From RGIG3528 sp045640725 (GTDB taxonomy: Bacteria > Bacillota > Clostridia > Lachnospirales > Lachnospiraceae), in assembly GCA_045640725.1 (NCBI GenBank), contig JAZUFN010000035.1, forward strand, positions 1-16,219: a stretch of DNA of 16,219 bases. Direction: 5' to 3'. Positions 1 through 7,191 of this stretch are shown here, piece by piece. A model generated the notes under the pieces. That model searched no databases. It was given only the letters and a program-made list of their open reading frames with translations, and was not told the DNA's origin. The translations under genes and the position numbers were made by a program. Each line of letters starts with the position of its first letter. Within the stretch, counting starts at the first letter, position 1.

Positions 1-784
1 GATCCTTAATGGAGCAAAGGATAATTCCGGCTACGTAAGCGCCGGTTATATCAGCTATACCAAAATACTTTTCTGCACAATAAGCCATAGCAAAGCAAAG
101 GGCCAGTGATAAAATAGGAAGTCTTCTGGAATGAGGATGACGCTTGTCCAGGAATTTGAAAATCCTATACAGTACCTGTCCTAAAATAAAGGCTGCCACA
201 AAGAAAAGAACAGTATGCCAGATTACGGAACCCGCTGAGGAATTACCGGTCTTTAATCCTATAACAAAAGTAAGAACGATAATGCCGATAACATCATCAA
301 TGATGGCAGCGGACAAAACAGTCGTACCTACAGTGGTCTTAAGCTTACCCAGCTCTCTAAGGGACTGAACTGTAATGGATACTGAAGTGGCGGTCATAAT
401 GACACCGATAAATACACCTTCGTAGAATTCAGGTGAACCCCAAGGTGCGAAACCGTACATGCAGAAATATAAGAGTGCACCGCCCAGAAGAGGTATAAAA
501 ACACCACAGCAGGCAATAAGAAAGGCCTTAAAGCCTGTTTTTAAAAGCTCGTTAAGATTGGTACCCAGTCCTGCGGAAAACATAAGAAGCACGACACCGA
601 TTTCTGCCATTTGTGACAAAAATGGTGTAAGCTCTACGATGTTAAGCAAGCTTGGTCCCAAGAGAATGCCGGCGATAATCTGACCGACTACCTCCGGAGC
701 TTTGATTTTTTTAGCTAAAAGACCAAAGGTTTTGCTGAAGAGGACAATGATAGCAAGTGATTTAAGTATCTCATATGCTTCCAT
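1..784 (-). CDS. Cation/proton antiporter, CPA2 (NapA/KefB-like) family, C-terminus outside window
   Basis: Integral membrane exchanger predicted to swap Na+ or K+ for protons across the cytoplasmic membrane. The 261 visible codons are almost entirely hydrophobic helices. Residues 25-45 read KKIKAPEVVGQIIAGILLGP, the usual first-helix motif of the family. Residues 128-145 carry TATSVSITVQSLRELG. The paired aspartates D163-D164 in IIDDVIG match the ion-binding aspartate pair of electrogenic CPA2 antiporters (family knowledge). The LxxGLE motif of many relatives reads AGLGTN here. The ATG at 784 has AAAGGAAG about 8 bases upstream. The gene follows a small DUF4190-like gene by 42 bases on the same strand and probably shares its promoter. 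It is incomplete because it runs off the left edge, so a C-terminal TrkA-N or RCK domain cannot be judged. Ion specificity is not readable from this part. Confidence 0.9.
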   Translation of the reverse strand, partial: MEAYEILKSLAIIVLFSKTFGLLAKKIKAPEVVGQIIAGILLGPSLLNIVELTPFLSQMAEIGVVLLMFSAGLGTNLNELLKTGFKAFLIACCGVFIPLLGGALLYFCMYGFAPWGSPEFYEGVFIGVIMTATSVSITVQSLRELGKLKTTVGTTVLSAAIIDDVIGIIVLTFVIGLKTGNSSAGSVIWHTVLFFVAAFILGQVLYRIFKFLDKRHPHSRRLPILSLALCFAMAYCAEKYFGIADITGAYVAGIILCSIKD

Positions 785-805
785 TTATAAATACTTCCTT
801 TCCGT

Positions 806-835
806 GACGGATACTCCGTCGGGGCATTAATGCCC
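806..835 (-). other. Two tandem hairpins at the DUF4190-like/antiporter junction
   Basis: GGGCATTAATGCCC (822-835) is a perfect 14-base palindrome that contains the stop codon of the small gene in its centre. Two bases further along the transcript, GACGGA/TCCGTC (806-811 with 815-820) forms a six-pair stem with a three-base loop, ending just before the antiporter ribosome site at about 792-800. No U-tract follows, so this is not an intrinsic terminator. It may affect mRNA processing or translation of the antiporter (inference). Confidence 0.45.
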
Positions 836-1117
836 TTCAATGATTATTCTAAGCCAATCTGCTATATACGGATCAAAAAGTACGAAAGGGACAATGACAT
901 ACCAGAAAATAGTAGTCAAGACACCTATCGCTGTACCGACGATAGAGCAGATAAAGCCAGCCTTGGCAGTTCCCATCAGATGAAAATCATGTCTGATTGA
1001 GTGGACTCCCAGAGTAATACCAATAATACCTGTAATGACACCAATAGGATTTAGCCAAGCGGTAGCGCAACTAAAACAAATAGATATAATACCTAAAATA
1101 AGTGCTGTTGTTGTCAT
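827..1117 (-). CDS. Small membrane protein, DUF4190-like
   Basis: A 96-residue protein with about three hydrophobic segments: residues 4-22, 24-40 and 53-80. Between them is a short charged turn (HSIRHDFHLMGTAKAG). The glycine-rich pattern NPIGVITGIIGITLGVHS followed by AKAGFICSIVGTAIG is how DUF4190-type proteins usually read: a helix, a short basic linker, then AGxxxGxxG. The function of that family is not established. I chose the ATG at 1117 because AAAGGGGA lies about 8 bases upstream and the candidate promoter sits at 1175-1203. A longer in-frame TTG start near 1174 would fall at the transcription start and has no ribosome site. It precedes the antiporter gene, so a role at the membrane beside that exchanger is possible but is only inferred from position. 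Confidence 0.75.
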   Translation of the reverse strand: MTTTALILGIISICFSCATAWLNPIGVITGIIGITLGVHSIRHDFHLMGTAKAGFICSIVGTAIGVLTTIFWYVIVPFVLFDPYIADWLRIIIEGH

Positions 1118-1174
1118 ATTATAATCCCCTTTATAATATAAATAAGAAAGAATGCTTTTCCCATAAGCCAACAC

Positions 1175-1203
1175 ATATTACTCCTAACCGGTAGTAAATG
1201 CAA
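1175..1203 (-). promoter_or_regulatory. Candidate promoter of the DUF4190-like/antiporter unit
   Basis: On the minus strand, TTGCAT (1198-1203) and TAATAT (1175-1180) are 17 bases apart. They lie between the galE terminator and the small gene, leaving a leader of about 50 bases. The match is imperfect in both boxes. Confidence 0.5.
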
Positions 1204-1225
1204 GAAAAAAAGGAAAAATAATTGT

Positions 1226-1264
1226 AAAAAATATGAAAAAGCCACGGTTTTAGTGCCGCGGCTT
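1226..1264 (-). terminator. Intrinsic terminator of galE
   Basis: On the minus strand a nine-pair stem pairs 1256-1264 with 1239-1247, with one G-U wobble and an eight-base loop. It is followed by two runs of U (complement of the A-runs at 1226-1240). It begins about ten bases after the galE stop. Confidence 0.85.
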
Positions 1265-1274
1265 ATAATTATTA

Positions 1275-2291
1275 TTAGTCATTGTATCCGTTTGGATTGT
1301 TGGACTGCCATCTCCAGGAGTCCTCGCACATTTCTTCGATGCCACGTTCAGCCACCCAGCCAAGCTCAGCTTTTGCCTTGGCAGGATCAGCATAGCACAT
1401 AGCAATATCACCGGGACGTCTGTCGCGGATAACGTATGGAAGATCCTTGCCGCAAGCCTTTGAGAAAGCATTTACAACCTGAAGAACGCTGTAGCCGTTA
1501 CCGGTACCGAGGTTGTATACACATACGCCGGCCTTTTCCTCGATTTTTTTGAGAGCCTTGACATGACCTACTGCCAGGTCTACTACATGGATATAGTCAC
1601 GAACGCCTGTGCCGTCAGGGGTGTTGTAGTCGTTGCCGAAAATATTAACTTCCTTAAGCTTACCTACTGCGACCTGTGCGACATATGGCAGAAGATTGTT
1701 GGGGATACCCTTTGGATCCTCGCCTATCTTTCCGGACTTGTGAGCACCGATAGGGTTGAAGTAGCGAAGAAGAACAACATTCCATTCGGGATCTGAGACG
1801 TGGAGATCTGTCAAAATCTGCTCCAGCATGCTCTTGGTCTGACCGTATGGATTGGTAATCTGACCCTTTGGACACTCTTCAGTGATAGGGATGAACTTGG
1901 GATCTCCGTATACGGTAGCGGAAGAAGAGAAAATGATGTTCTTTACACCATGTGCTCTCATTACATCACAGAGATAAAGAGTGCCTGTAATATTGTTATG
2001 ATAGTATTCAAGAGGCTTTGCTACTGACTCGCCTACAGCCTTAAGACCTGCGAAATGAATAACAGCATCGATTTTTTCGTTGTTAAAAACATTTTCTACA
2101 GCAGCTTTGTCCAAAAGATCTGCTTCATAAAACTTTAAGTCCTTGCCTGTGATTTCCTTTACGCGCTCCACAGCCTTTTCGCTGGAGTTGTAGAGATTAT
2201 CCAGAACTACTACTTCATGTCCTGCATTAAGAAGCTCTACGCATGTGTGGCTTCCAATATAGCCTGCACCACCGGTAACAAGAATTCTCAT
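1275..2291 (-). CDS. galE: UDP-glucose 4-epimerase GalE
   Basis: Cytosolic NAD-dependent SDR enzyme that interconverts UDP-galactose and UDP-glucose in the Leloir pathway. It also supplies UDP-galactose for surface polysaccharides. It has 338 residues, the same length as the E. coli enzyme. The Rossmann fingerprint GGAGYIG is at residues 7-13. The catalytic triad is S124 in FSSSATVYG with Y149 and K153 in YGQTK, in the usual numbering. LRYFNPIGAHKSGKIGEDP and GTGVRDYIHVVDLA are further signatures. Two in-frame ATGs lie 6 bases apart. AGGAGG stands only 3 bases before the upstream one (2297) and 9 before 2291, so I prefer 2291 (MRILVTGGAG). It is a single gene with its own promoter and terminator, divergent from a LacI-family regulator. 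No galK or galT is present in the window. Confidence 0.97.
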   Translation of the reverse strand: MRILVTGGAGYIGSHTCVELLNAGHEVVVLDNLYNSSEKAVERVKEITGKDLKFYEADLLDKAAVENVFNNEKIDAVIHFAGLKAVGESVAKPLEYYHNNITGTLYLCDVMRAHGVKNIIFSSSATVYGDPKFIPITEECPKGQITNPYGQTKSMLEQILTDLHVSDPEWNVVLLRYFNPIGAHKSGKIGEDPKGIPNNLLPYVAQVAVGKLKEVNIFGNDYNTPDGTGVRDYIHVVDLAVGHVKALKKIEEKAGVCVYNLGTGNGYSVLQVVNAFSKACGKDLPYVIRDRRPGDIAMCYADPAKAKAELGWVAERGIEEMCEDSWRWQSNNPNGYND

Positions 2292-2333
2292 ATTCATTGT
2301 CCTCCTGAAACTCTTTTTCTTATCTGAGTTTCC

Positions 2334-2362
2334 AAAATAGCACAAAAAGAGCGAAGTGTCAA
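2334..2362 (-). promoter_or_regulatory. galE promoter
   Basis: On the minus strand, TTGACA (2357-2362) is a perfect -35 box, 17 bases from TATTTT (2334-2339). The leader is then about 36 bases. The DNA just upstream of the -35 box (2363-2400) is very A/T-rich, with three AATAAAA copies at 2361, 2372 and 2391, which could act as an UP element. Confidence 0.8.
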
Positions 2363-2405
2363 TAAAATTGGAATAAAACAAAAATATTGTAATAAAACGA
2401 ATTGC

Positions 2406-2434
2406 TTGACCTAAATAATCCCGGGCTATATTAT
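2406..2434 (+). promoter_or_regulatory. Promoter of the LacI-family regulator gene
   Basis: TTGACC (2406-2411) and TATTAT (2429-2434) are 17 bases apart, which places the start of transcription near 2441. The start therefore falls at the left edge of the operator palindrome. Confidence 0.7.
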
Positions 2435-2441
2435 AAGAGCA

Positions 2442-2459
2442 ACCGATTGCGCAAACGGT
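2442..2459 (+). promoter_or_regulatory. LacI-family operator, probable autoregulation site
   Basis: ACCGATTGCGCAAACGGT is an 18-base palindrome with a single mismatched pair (positions 5 and 14). The central TTGCGCAA has the CG core typical of LacI/GalR-family operators. It sits 7 bases after the -10 box of the regulator's own promoter, where bound protein would block initiation. It lies about 80 bases upstream of the galE -35 box, so a direct effect on galE is less obvious. Confidence 0.75.
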
Positions 2460-2484
2460 ATAATTAATACGAATGGAGCGAATG

Positions 2485-3492
2485 ATGGATAAAGGAAAAA
2501 GAATCACCATACAGGATGTGGCGAATGCACTTGGAGTATCTAAGACCACTGTATCACGAGCTATTTCAGGCAAGGGCCGAGTGGGAGCAGAGACCAAGGA
2601 AAAAATTCTCAGCTTTATAGAAGAGAATAATTATCAGCCCAACGTATATGCCAGGGGATTAGCCCAGCAGATGACATATAATATTGCCATGATTCTGCCC
2701 ACAGATGTAAATATGGACGAAATGCCCTTTTTCCAAAATTGTCTCTATGGAGCTTGTCTCAAAGCAGCTCAGCTGGAGTATGATGTGCTGACCATATATT
2801 CGGAAGGGCATGGCAATCAAAACCTGCTTCGTACCATTAACAATCGAAAAATTGATGGGGCCATCGTCAGTCGAACTGTAGTGGATGACGAAACACTGAA
2901 GGTGCTTGCAGAGTCAGGAATACCATTTGTAGCTATAGGTATGACTGAGTCCGGTGGAGTAACACGAATCGATCATGATCATATGAGTGCCTGCAAAGAG
3001 CTGACGACTCATTTACTGGCTGCTACTCGTGGTAAAATGGCTCTTATAGGAGGTAACAACACTCATATGGTTACCAGAAGCAGATATAAGGGCTATGCTG
3101 AAGCCTTTAGAGAGTGCGGCCGCCAGCTGGATAAAGAGCATGTTTTTCTAAACGTGGAGGATCTGGGGGCCATAGATGGAATAGTCAAGCTGCTGATGGA
3201 AGACGGAGTGGAAACAATAGTATGTATGGACGATGTTATATGTGCCAGAGTACTTTGGAATCTGGAAAAGGGCAAGGTAGCCATTCCTCAAAAAATAAAA
3301 GTAGCATCTTTTTATAATTCCCCACTACTGGAGCGTCACGTACCATCAGTAACCACTCTCGACTTCGAGGTAAGGACTCTGGGAGAAACGGCAGTACAGA
3401 TTCTTATTGACAAAATCAATGAAAAAGAAGTGGAACAGGTAACTCTACTGCCGTATAAGCTTATGCTGAAAGAAACAACGAACAATCAGTAG
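2485..3492 (+). CDS. LacI-family transcriptional regulator
   Basis: A DNA-binding repressor-type protein of 335 residues. The N-terminal lac-type helix-turn-helix is at residues 8-27 (TIQDVANALGVSKTTVSRAI), followed by the hinge-helix segment NYQPNVYARGLA near 49-60. The periplasmic-binding-protein-like effector domain spans about 65-330, with RSRYKGYAEAF near 198-208 and a C-terminal TLDFEVRTLGETAVQILIDKI. Three in-frame ATGs occur at 2473, 2482 and 2485. TGGAG at 2474-2478 overlaps the first and best fits the third, so I use 2485. The gene faces away from galE and converges on comM with only 35 bases and no terminator between. A near-perfect operator at its own transcription start suggests autorepression. 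The effector is not predictable. Divergence from galE hints at a sugar, but no sugar transporter or hydrolase lies in the window. Confidence 0.93.
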   Translation: MDKGKRITIQDVANALGVSKTTVSRAISGKGRVGAETKEKILSFIEENNYQPNVYARGLAQQMTYNIAMILPTDVNMDEMPFFQNCLYGACLKAAQLEYDVLTIYSEGHGNQNLLRTINNRKIDGAIVSRTVVDDETLKVLAESGIPFVAIGMTESGGVTRIDHDHMSACKELTTHLLAATRGKMALIGGNNTHMVTRSRYKGYAEAFRECGRQLDKEHVFLNVEDLGAIDGIVKLLMEDGVETIVCMDDVICARVLWNLEKGKVAIPQKIKVASFYNSPLLERHVPSVTTLDFEVRTLGETAVQILIDKINEKEVEQVTLLPYKLMLKETTNNQ

Positions 3493-3527
3493 AACGCTTC
3501 ATCCGCAAAGTCCCGATAAAAATGCCG

Positions 3528-5066
3528 CTAAAACACATTCAGCATTCCATTCTGTTTATCCAGATCCCGCATATGGAGAACCGTAGATATATGCTCTCTG
3601 GTAATAGCATCGGAGTTTTCCAGATCCGCTGCCGTTCGGGCCATACGCAGGAGTTTATGTATGACTCGGGCTGAAAAACCGTATTTTTCGCAGGCCTTGC
3701 GGAAAAACAGGGTGGTGTCAGGATCCAATGGGCAGAATTTATCTATCATACCGGTAGTCATCTGGGCATTTACAGATATGCCCGGATAATCTTTAAAGCG
3801 GATTTCCTGTATTTTTCTGGCCTTTTCTACCTGAGCACGAAGCTCGGCAGAGGATGGAGCAGGCTCCGAGTGTTCTGCATCGAAGAAATTAATGGGGCGA
3901 ACCTGCTTTTGAATATCAATCCGGTCCAAAAGGGGGCCGGATATTTTATTGCGGTATTTTATTATCTCGTAATCTGTGCAGCGGCAGCGGTCTGAAGGAT
4001 AGTAACCACAGGGACAAGGGTTCATAGCTGCGACGAAAGTAAAAGCAGCGGGATAAGTGTTACTGGAATTTACACGGGAAATAACTACTTTTTTATCTTC
4101 CAGAGGCTGACGCAGGGCATCCAGCACATTCCTACTGAATTCGCCCAACTCATCCAGAAAAAGAACACCATTGTGGGAAAGACTGACTTCCCCGGGGCTG
4201 GCATTGGGGCCGCCTCCAATAAGGGCATTTAAAGAAATGTTATGGTGCGGACTTCTAAAGGGTCTGTTGGTCATAATGGGGCTGCCGGGGGTAATAAGTC
4301 CGGAAATGGAGTGAATTTTGGTGGATTCCAAAGCCTCTTTTTCTGTCATATCCGGTAAAATGCCGGGAATACGCTGGGCAATCATGGTTTTGCCACAGCC
4401 GGGAGGGCCTATCATAAGGAGATTATGTCCTCCTGCCGCTGCCAGTACGATGGAGGATATCAGTGCGTTTTGTCCGCGTACATCTGAAAAATCAGGGGGG
4501 TCAAAGGACTTATCCATTACATTTTTATCAGGAATGGTCACGGGAGCGTAGGGCTTATCGGACAGAAATGTCACTACCTGTTTCAGATTATTAAAGGGAA
4601 AAAGACTGAGTCCCGATACCATGGAAGCTTCATGGTAGTTTTCAGCAGGTAATATTATTTTAGTATATCCTGATTCCTTAGCAGCCAGGACCATGGGCAG
4701 TACACCTGCTACCGGACGAAGAGCTCCACCCAAGGAAAGCTCACCTAAATAACCGTATTTGGACTGATTGTCATTTTTTATATATCCGATTTCTTTTAAA
4801 AGAGCTACAGCCAGAGGCAGATCGAAATGAGAGCCTCTTTTTTTACGGTCTCCCGGGGCCAGAGACAGGACAATTTTTCTGTCGGGAAGCTCATAGCCAC
4901 AGTCGGAAAGGGCAGAACGTATACGGTCGGCAGCTTCTTTTACAGCGGTATCACCTAGGCCAATTATGGATATCTGCTGGGTTTCGGTAGGCAGAATTGA
5001 TGCCTCGATATCTACGGGAAAACCATCAATACCTTCGATGGAAAAACTTTTTACTACAGTAGCCAT
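3528..5066 (-). CDS. comM: ComM/YifB family Mg-chelatase-like AAA+ ATPase
   Basis: A 512-residue AAA+ protein. In other bacteria ComM is a hexameric helicase that extends branch migration of incoming DNA during natural transformation (family knowledge). The N-terminal Lon-protease-like fold (about 1-165) includes IIGLGDTAVKEAADRIRSAL and LAPGDRKKRGSHFDLPLAVA. The ATPase has Walker A GPPGCGKT at 220-227, FRSPHHNISLNALIGGG near 270-286 and Walker B VLFLDE at 301-306. The cysteine cluster CPCGYYPSDRCRC at 351-363 is a probable zinc site, followed by SGPLLDRIDI. The C-terminal Mg-chelatase helical domain follows. Length is normal for the family. The ATG at 5066 has AAGGAG 7 bases upstream and lies inside the end of dprA. 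The two genes overlap by 13 bases, so translation is likely coupled. No terminator is visible after its stop. Confidence 0.94.
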   Translation of the reverse strand: MATVVKSFSIEGIDGFPVDIEASILPTETQQISIIGLGDTAVKEAADRIRSALSDCGYELPDRKIVLSLAPGDRKKRGSHFDLPLAVALLKEIGYIKNDNQSKYGYLGELSLGGALRPVAGVLPMVLAAKESGYTKIILPAENYHEASMVSGLSLFPFNNLKQVVTFLSDKPYAPVTIPDKNVMDKSFDPPDFSDVRGQNALISSIVLAAAGGHNLLMIGPPGCGKTMIAQRIPGILPDMTEKEALESTKIHSISGLITPGSPIMTNRPFRSPHHNISLNALIGGGPNASPGEVSLSHNGVLFLDELGEFSRNVLDALRQPLEDKKVVISRVNSSNTYPAAFTFVAAMNPCPCGYYPSDRCRCTDYEIIKYRNKISGPLLDRIDIQKQVRPINFFDAEHSEPAPSSAELRAQVEKARKIQEIRFKDYPGISVNAQMTTGMIDKFCPLDPDTTLFFRKACEKYGFSARVIHKLLRMARTAADLENSDAITREHISTVLHMRDLDKQNGMLNVF

Positions 5067-6088
5067 ATGTTTTCTCCTTCTGTTTTTACCAGGTCGTCCA
5101 GTTCCATTTCCGTAATCAGGGTATAGACTTGGCCCGACTCTAATGACAGGGCATGGGCCAGCTGGTCGAAATCAGCATGTTTATGATGGGATGAAAGATA
5201 TTCCAGTACCTGCGCAGGCAGGCCTGAAGCGGATTTGCTAAAGCTATCGGAGTCAGGGGAATATACGCCCGGGATACTCAGCTGGGTAGCTTCTGTAAAC
5301 AGGTCACTTTTTTTATACAGCCTGGCAGCACCTGTATATATAAGATTATTACATCCCTCGCTTTCCGGAGAGTCTATAGGCCCCGGAAAGGCATAGACCG
5401 GCTTTCCGTAGTACTTGGCCCTCTCACAGGTGATGAGAGCGCCACTTTTGGCTCCGGCCTCAGTAACCGCTAATTTGTCTGAAAAAGCAGCAATAAGACG
5501 ATTACGCATAGGAAAGGTAAATTTGGTGGCATGGGTACCCGGAGTATACTCAGAGATGACCAGGCCGTTTTCGCATATTTTTTCATAGAGACTACGATGC
5601 TCTGACGGAAAACAGATATCCGGACCGTTACCTAAGGCTGCGATGGTGTAGCCTCCGTTTTTCAGAGCGGAGGTATGGGCTATAGCATCGACTCCTTTAG
5701 CCATACCGCTGATAACGGCAATATTTTGTCTGGCACATTCTGCAGCCAGCTCTTCAGTCATTCTCTTTCCGTAGGAGGTGCACCGCCTGGCACCCACTAT
5801 ACCTACAGAGCCTGCAGTTTTTCTGAAAATTCCCTTGCAATAAAGTAAAGTGGGGAGCTCTCCGTAATCAGGTACGCCAAATTCTGATAGGAGATGTACA
5901 TGCACATTGCTTTTTTCACAAGAGTCCATAATACGTTTGGCATTATCCAGAGATAATTCGGATTGAAAAAGAAATCCGCTTTCAGACATAGCCTTATGCA
6001 CATTTTCAGCGGTTTTGTGGATAAGTAGCCATTCTTTTTTACGATTCTGAGGATGATGCAGCTCAGATAGCCAAATGTTGTAAATCAT
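5054..6088 (-). CDS. dprA: DNA-processing protein DprA (Smf)
   Basis: A cytosolic single-strand-DNA-binding protein that loads RecA on incoming DNA during transformation and is widely kept in species not known to be competent. It has 344 residues. The Rossmann-like DprA domain covers about 90-265 with VGIVGARRCTSYGKRM (95-110), ISGMAKGVDAIAHTSAL (126-142), SEYTPGT (179-185), FPMRNRLIAAFS (192-203) and GALITCERAKYYGKPVYAFPG. The usual GCGLD pocket reads GNGPD (153-157). A C-terminal winged-helix-like segment (about 288-344) is present, as in many DprA proteins. The N-terminus (1-60) is the weakly conserved helical part. The ATG at 6088 has AAAGGA about 7 bases upstream. It is first in a two-gene unit with comM and divergent from the methyltransferase operon. 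The usual downstream topA is absent; comM takes that place. Confidence 0.95.
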   Translation of the reverse strand: MIYNIWLSELHHPQNRKKEWLLIHKTAENVHKAMSESGFLFQSELSLDNAKRIMDSCEKSNVHVHLLSEFGVPDYGELPTLLYCKGIFRKTAGSVGIVGARRCTSYGKRMTEELAAECARQNIAVISGMAKGVDAIAHTSALKNGGYTIAALGNGPDICFPSEHRSLYEKICENGLVISEYTPGTHATKFTFPMRNRLIAAFSDKLAVTEAGAKSGALITCERAKYYGKPVYAFPGPIDSPESEGCNNLIYTGAARLYKKSDLFTEATQLSIPGVYSPDSDSFSKSASGLPAQVLEYLSSHHKHADFDQLAHALSLESGQVYTLITEMELDDLVKTEGENIWLL

Positions 6089-6132
6089 TAATGTCCTTTC
6101 TGTCCGAAAAAGTGAAATTTGGGGTATAGATA

Positions 6133-6162
6133 ATCATACCATCCGAGAAAAAGCCTGAGCAA
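6133..6162 (-). promoter_or_regulatory. Candidate dprA-comM promoter
   Basis: On the minus strand, TTGCTC (6157-6162) and TATGAT (6133-6138) are 18 bases apart, with a leader of about 40 bases before dprA. The -35 box is weak. The 204-base gap shared with the opposite operon holds no gene. Confidence 0.45.
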
Positions 6163-6225
6163 GGGGGTTGAATGTAGAAAAACAGGGTCTTTTTTTGTGC
6201 AAAATGCCATGAAAAACCGCAAAAC

Positions 6226-6254
6226 TTGATTTTAAGATGCTTATGGGATATAAT
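6226..6254 (+). promoter_or_regulatory. Promoter of the six-gene methyltransferase/DUF368/znu operon
   Basis: TTGATT (6226-6231) and a perfect TATAAT (6249-6254) are 17 bases apart. Transcription should begin near 6261, about 32 bases before the first gene. I see no Zur-like palindrome overlapping it. Confidence 0.8.
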
Positions 6255-6292
6255 AATTCCAAATGGCTTGAGATAGAAAGGTTGGAGAGCTC

Positions 6293-7171
6293 ATGTGGAT
6301 AGCGGAAAATTGGAAAGATTATGAAGTAATAGACTGCACCGGTGGTGAAAAATTGGAGCGTTGGGGAAAATACAACCTCCTTCGTCCGGATCCGCAGGTG
6401 CTTTGGAATACAAAAAAAGAACGCCCGGAATGGAAGAAGCTGAATGCCCATTATCATCGTTCCGAAAAGGGCGGCGGAGAGTGGGAGTTCTTTGACCTAC
6501 CTCAGAAATGGACTATTAATTATAAGGAACTTACATTTAATCTTCAGCCCTTTTCCTTTAAGCACACAGGCCTTTTTCCTGAGCAGGCGGTCAACTGGGA
6601 CTGGTTTGGAGATCTTATCAGAAAAGAAAAAGCCAAGAACCCGGATAAAGAGATAAAAGTATTAAACCTTTTTGCTTATACAGGTGGTGCTACTCTGGCA
6701 GCGGCAGCAGCAGGTGCAAAGGTCACTCATGTGGATGCCAGCAAGGGTATGGTAGGCTGGGCCAAGGAAAATGCCATGGCTTCCGGCCTGGGAGAAGCAC
6801 CTGTCAGATACATTGTGGACGACTGTCAGAAGTTTGTTGAGCGTGAGATCAGACGCGGCAATCTGTATGACGCGGTCATTATGGATCCACCATCTTATGG
6901 CAGAGGCCCCGGTGGAGAGATCTGGAAAATAGAGGAGTCCATTCATCCCTTTGTCAAGCTTTGCACAGGGGTGCTGAAGGAGGATCCGCTTTTTTACCTG
7001 ATTAATTCATACACTACAGGCCTGCAGCCGGCAGTACTAAACTATTTGCTGGGCCTGGAAATGGTAAGCAGATTTGGTGGTCATGTGGAGGCAGAGGAAA
7101 TCGGGCTTCCCGTTACAGCCACAAAGATGGTGCTGCCATGTGGCGCCAGCGGCAGATGGATGAAAGATTGA
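6293..7171 (+). CDS. Class I SAM-dependent methyltransferase, rRNA-methyltransferase-like (SmtA/RlmI-related)
   Basis: A predicted cytosolic methyltransferase of 292 residues, using S-adenosylmethionine, probably on ribosomal RNA (family inference). SAM-binding motif I VLNLFAYTGGATLAAAAAGA is at about 123-142, with the acidic motif II THVDASKGMVGWAKEN at 145-160. The catalytic-loop-like DPPSYGRG is at 198-205. These features and the preceding LFPEQAVNWDW segment match the RlmI/RlmK-related Methyltrans_SAM group. It lacks the N-terminal PUA domain of E. coli RlmI and instead starts with about 90 residues that may fold as a small beta domain. The ATG at 6293 has GGAG 5 bases upstream. It is the first gene of a plus-strand unit, with the DUF368 gene following after 20 bases. 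The exact target base cannot be read from the sequence. Confidence 0.88.
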   Translation: MWIAENWKDYEVIDCTGGEKLERWGKYNLLRPDPQVLWNTKKERPEWKKLNAHYHRSEKGGGEWEFFDLPQKWTINYKELTFNLQPFSFKHTGLFPEQAVNWDWFGDLIRKEKAKNPDKEIKVLNLFAYTGGATLAAAAAGAKVTHVDASKGMVGWAKENAMASGLGEAPVRYIVDDCQKFVEREIRRGNLYDAVIMDPPSYGRGPGGEIWKIEESIHPFVKLCTGVLKEDPLFYLINSYTTGLQPAVLNYLLGLEMVSRFGGHVEAEEIGLPVTATKMVLPCGASGRWMKD

Positions 7172-7191
7172 TATCAAATGAGGAGGAAAAA

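Noticed and set aside
1115..1174. Longer form of the DUF4190-like protein starting with TTG at 1174
   Set aside because: The start would lie at the predicted transcription start and has no ribosome site. The ATG at 1117 has a good one.
2292..2597. N-terminal extension of GalE by 100 residues
   Set aside because: The extra frame crosses the galE promoter and the LacI-family gene. The ATG at 2291 with AGGAGG gives exactly the family length.
6134..6457. 107-codon minus-strand frame across the dprA/methyltransferase gap
   Set aside because: It overlaps the methyltransferase gene and both divergent promoters, and has no recognisable motifs or ribosome site.
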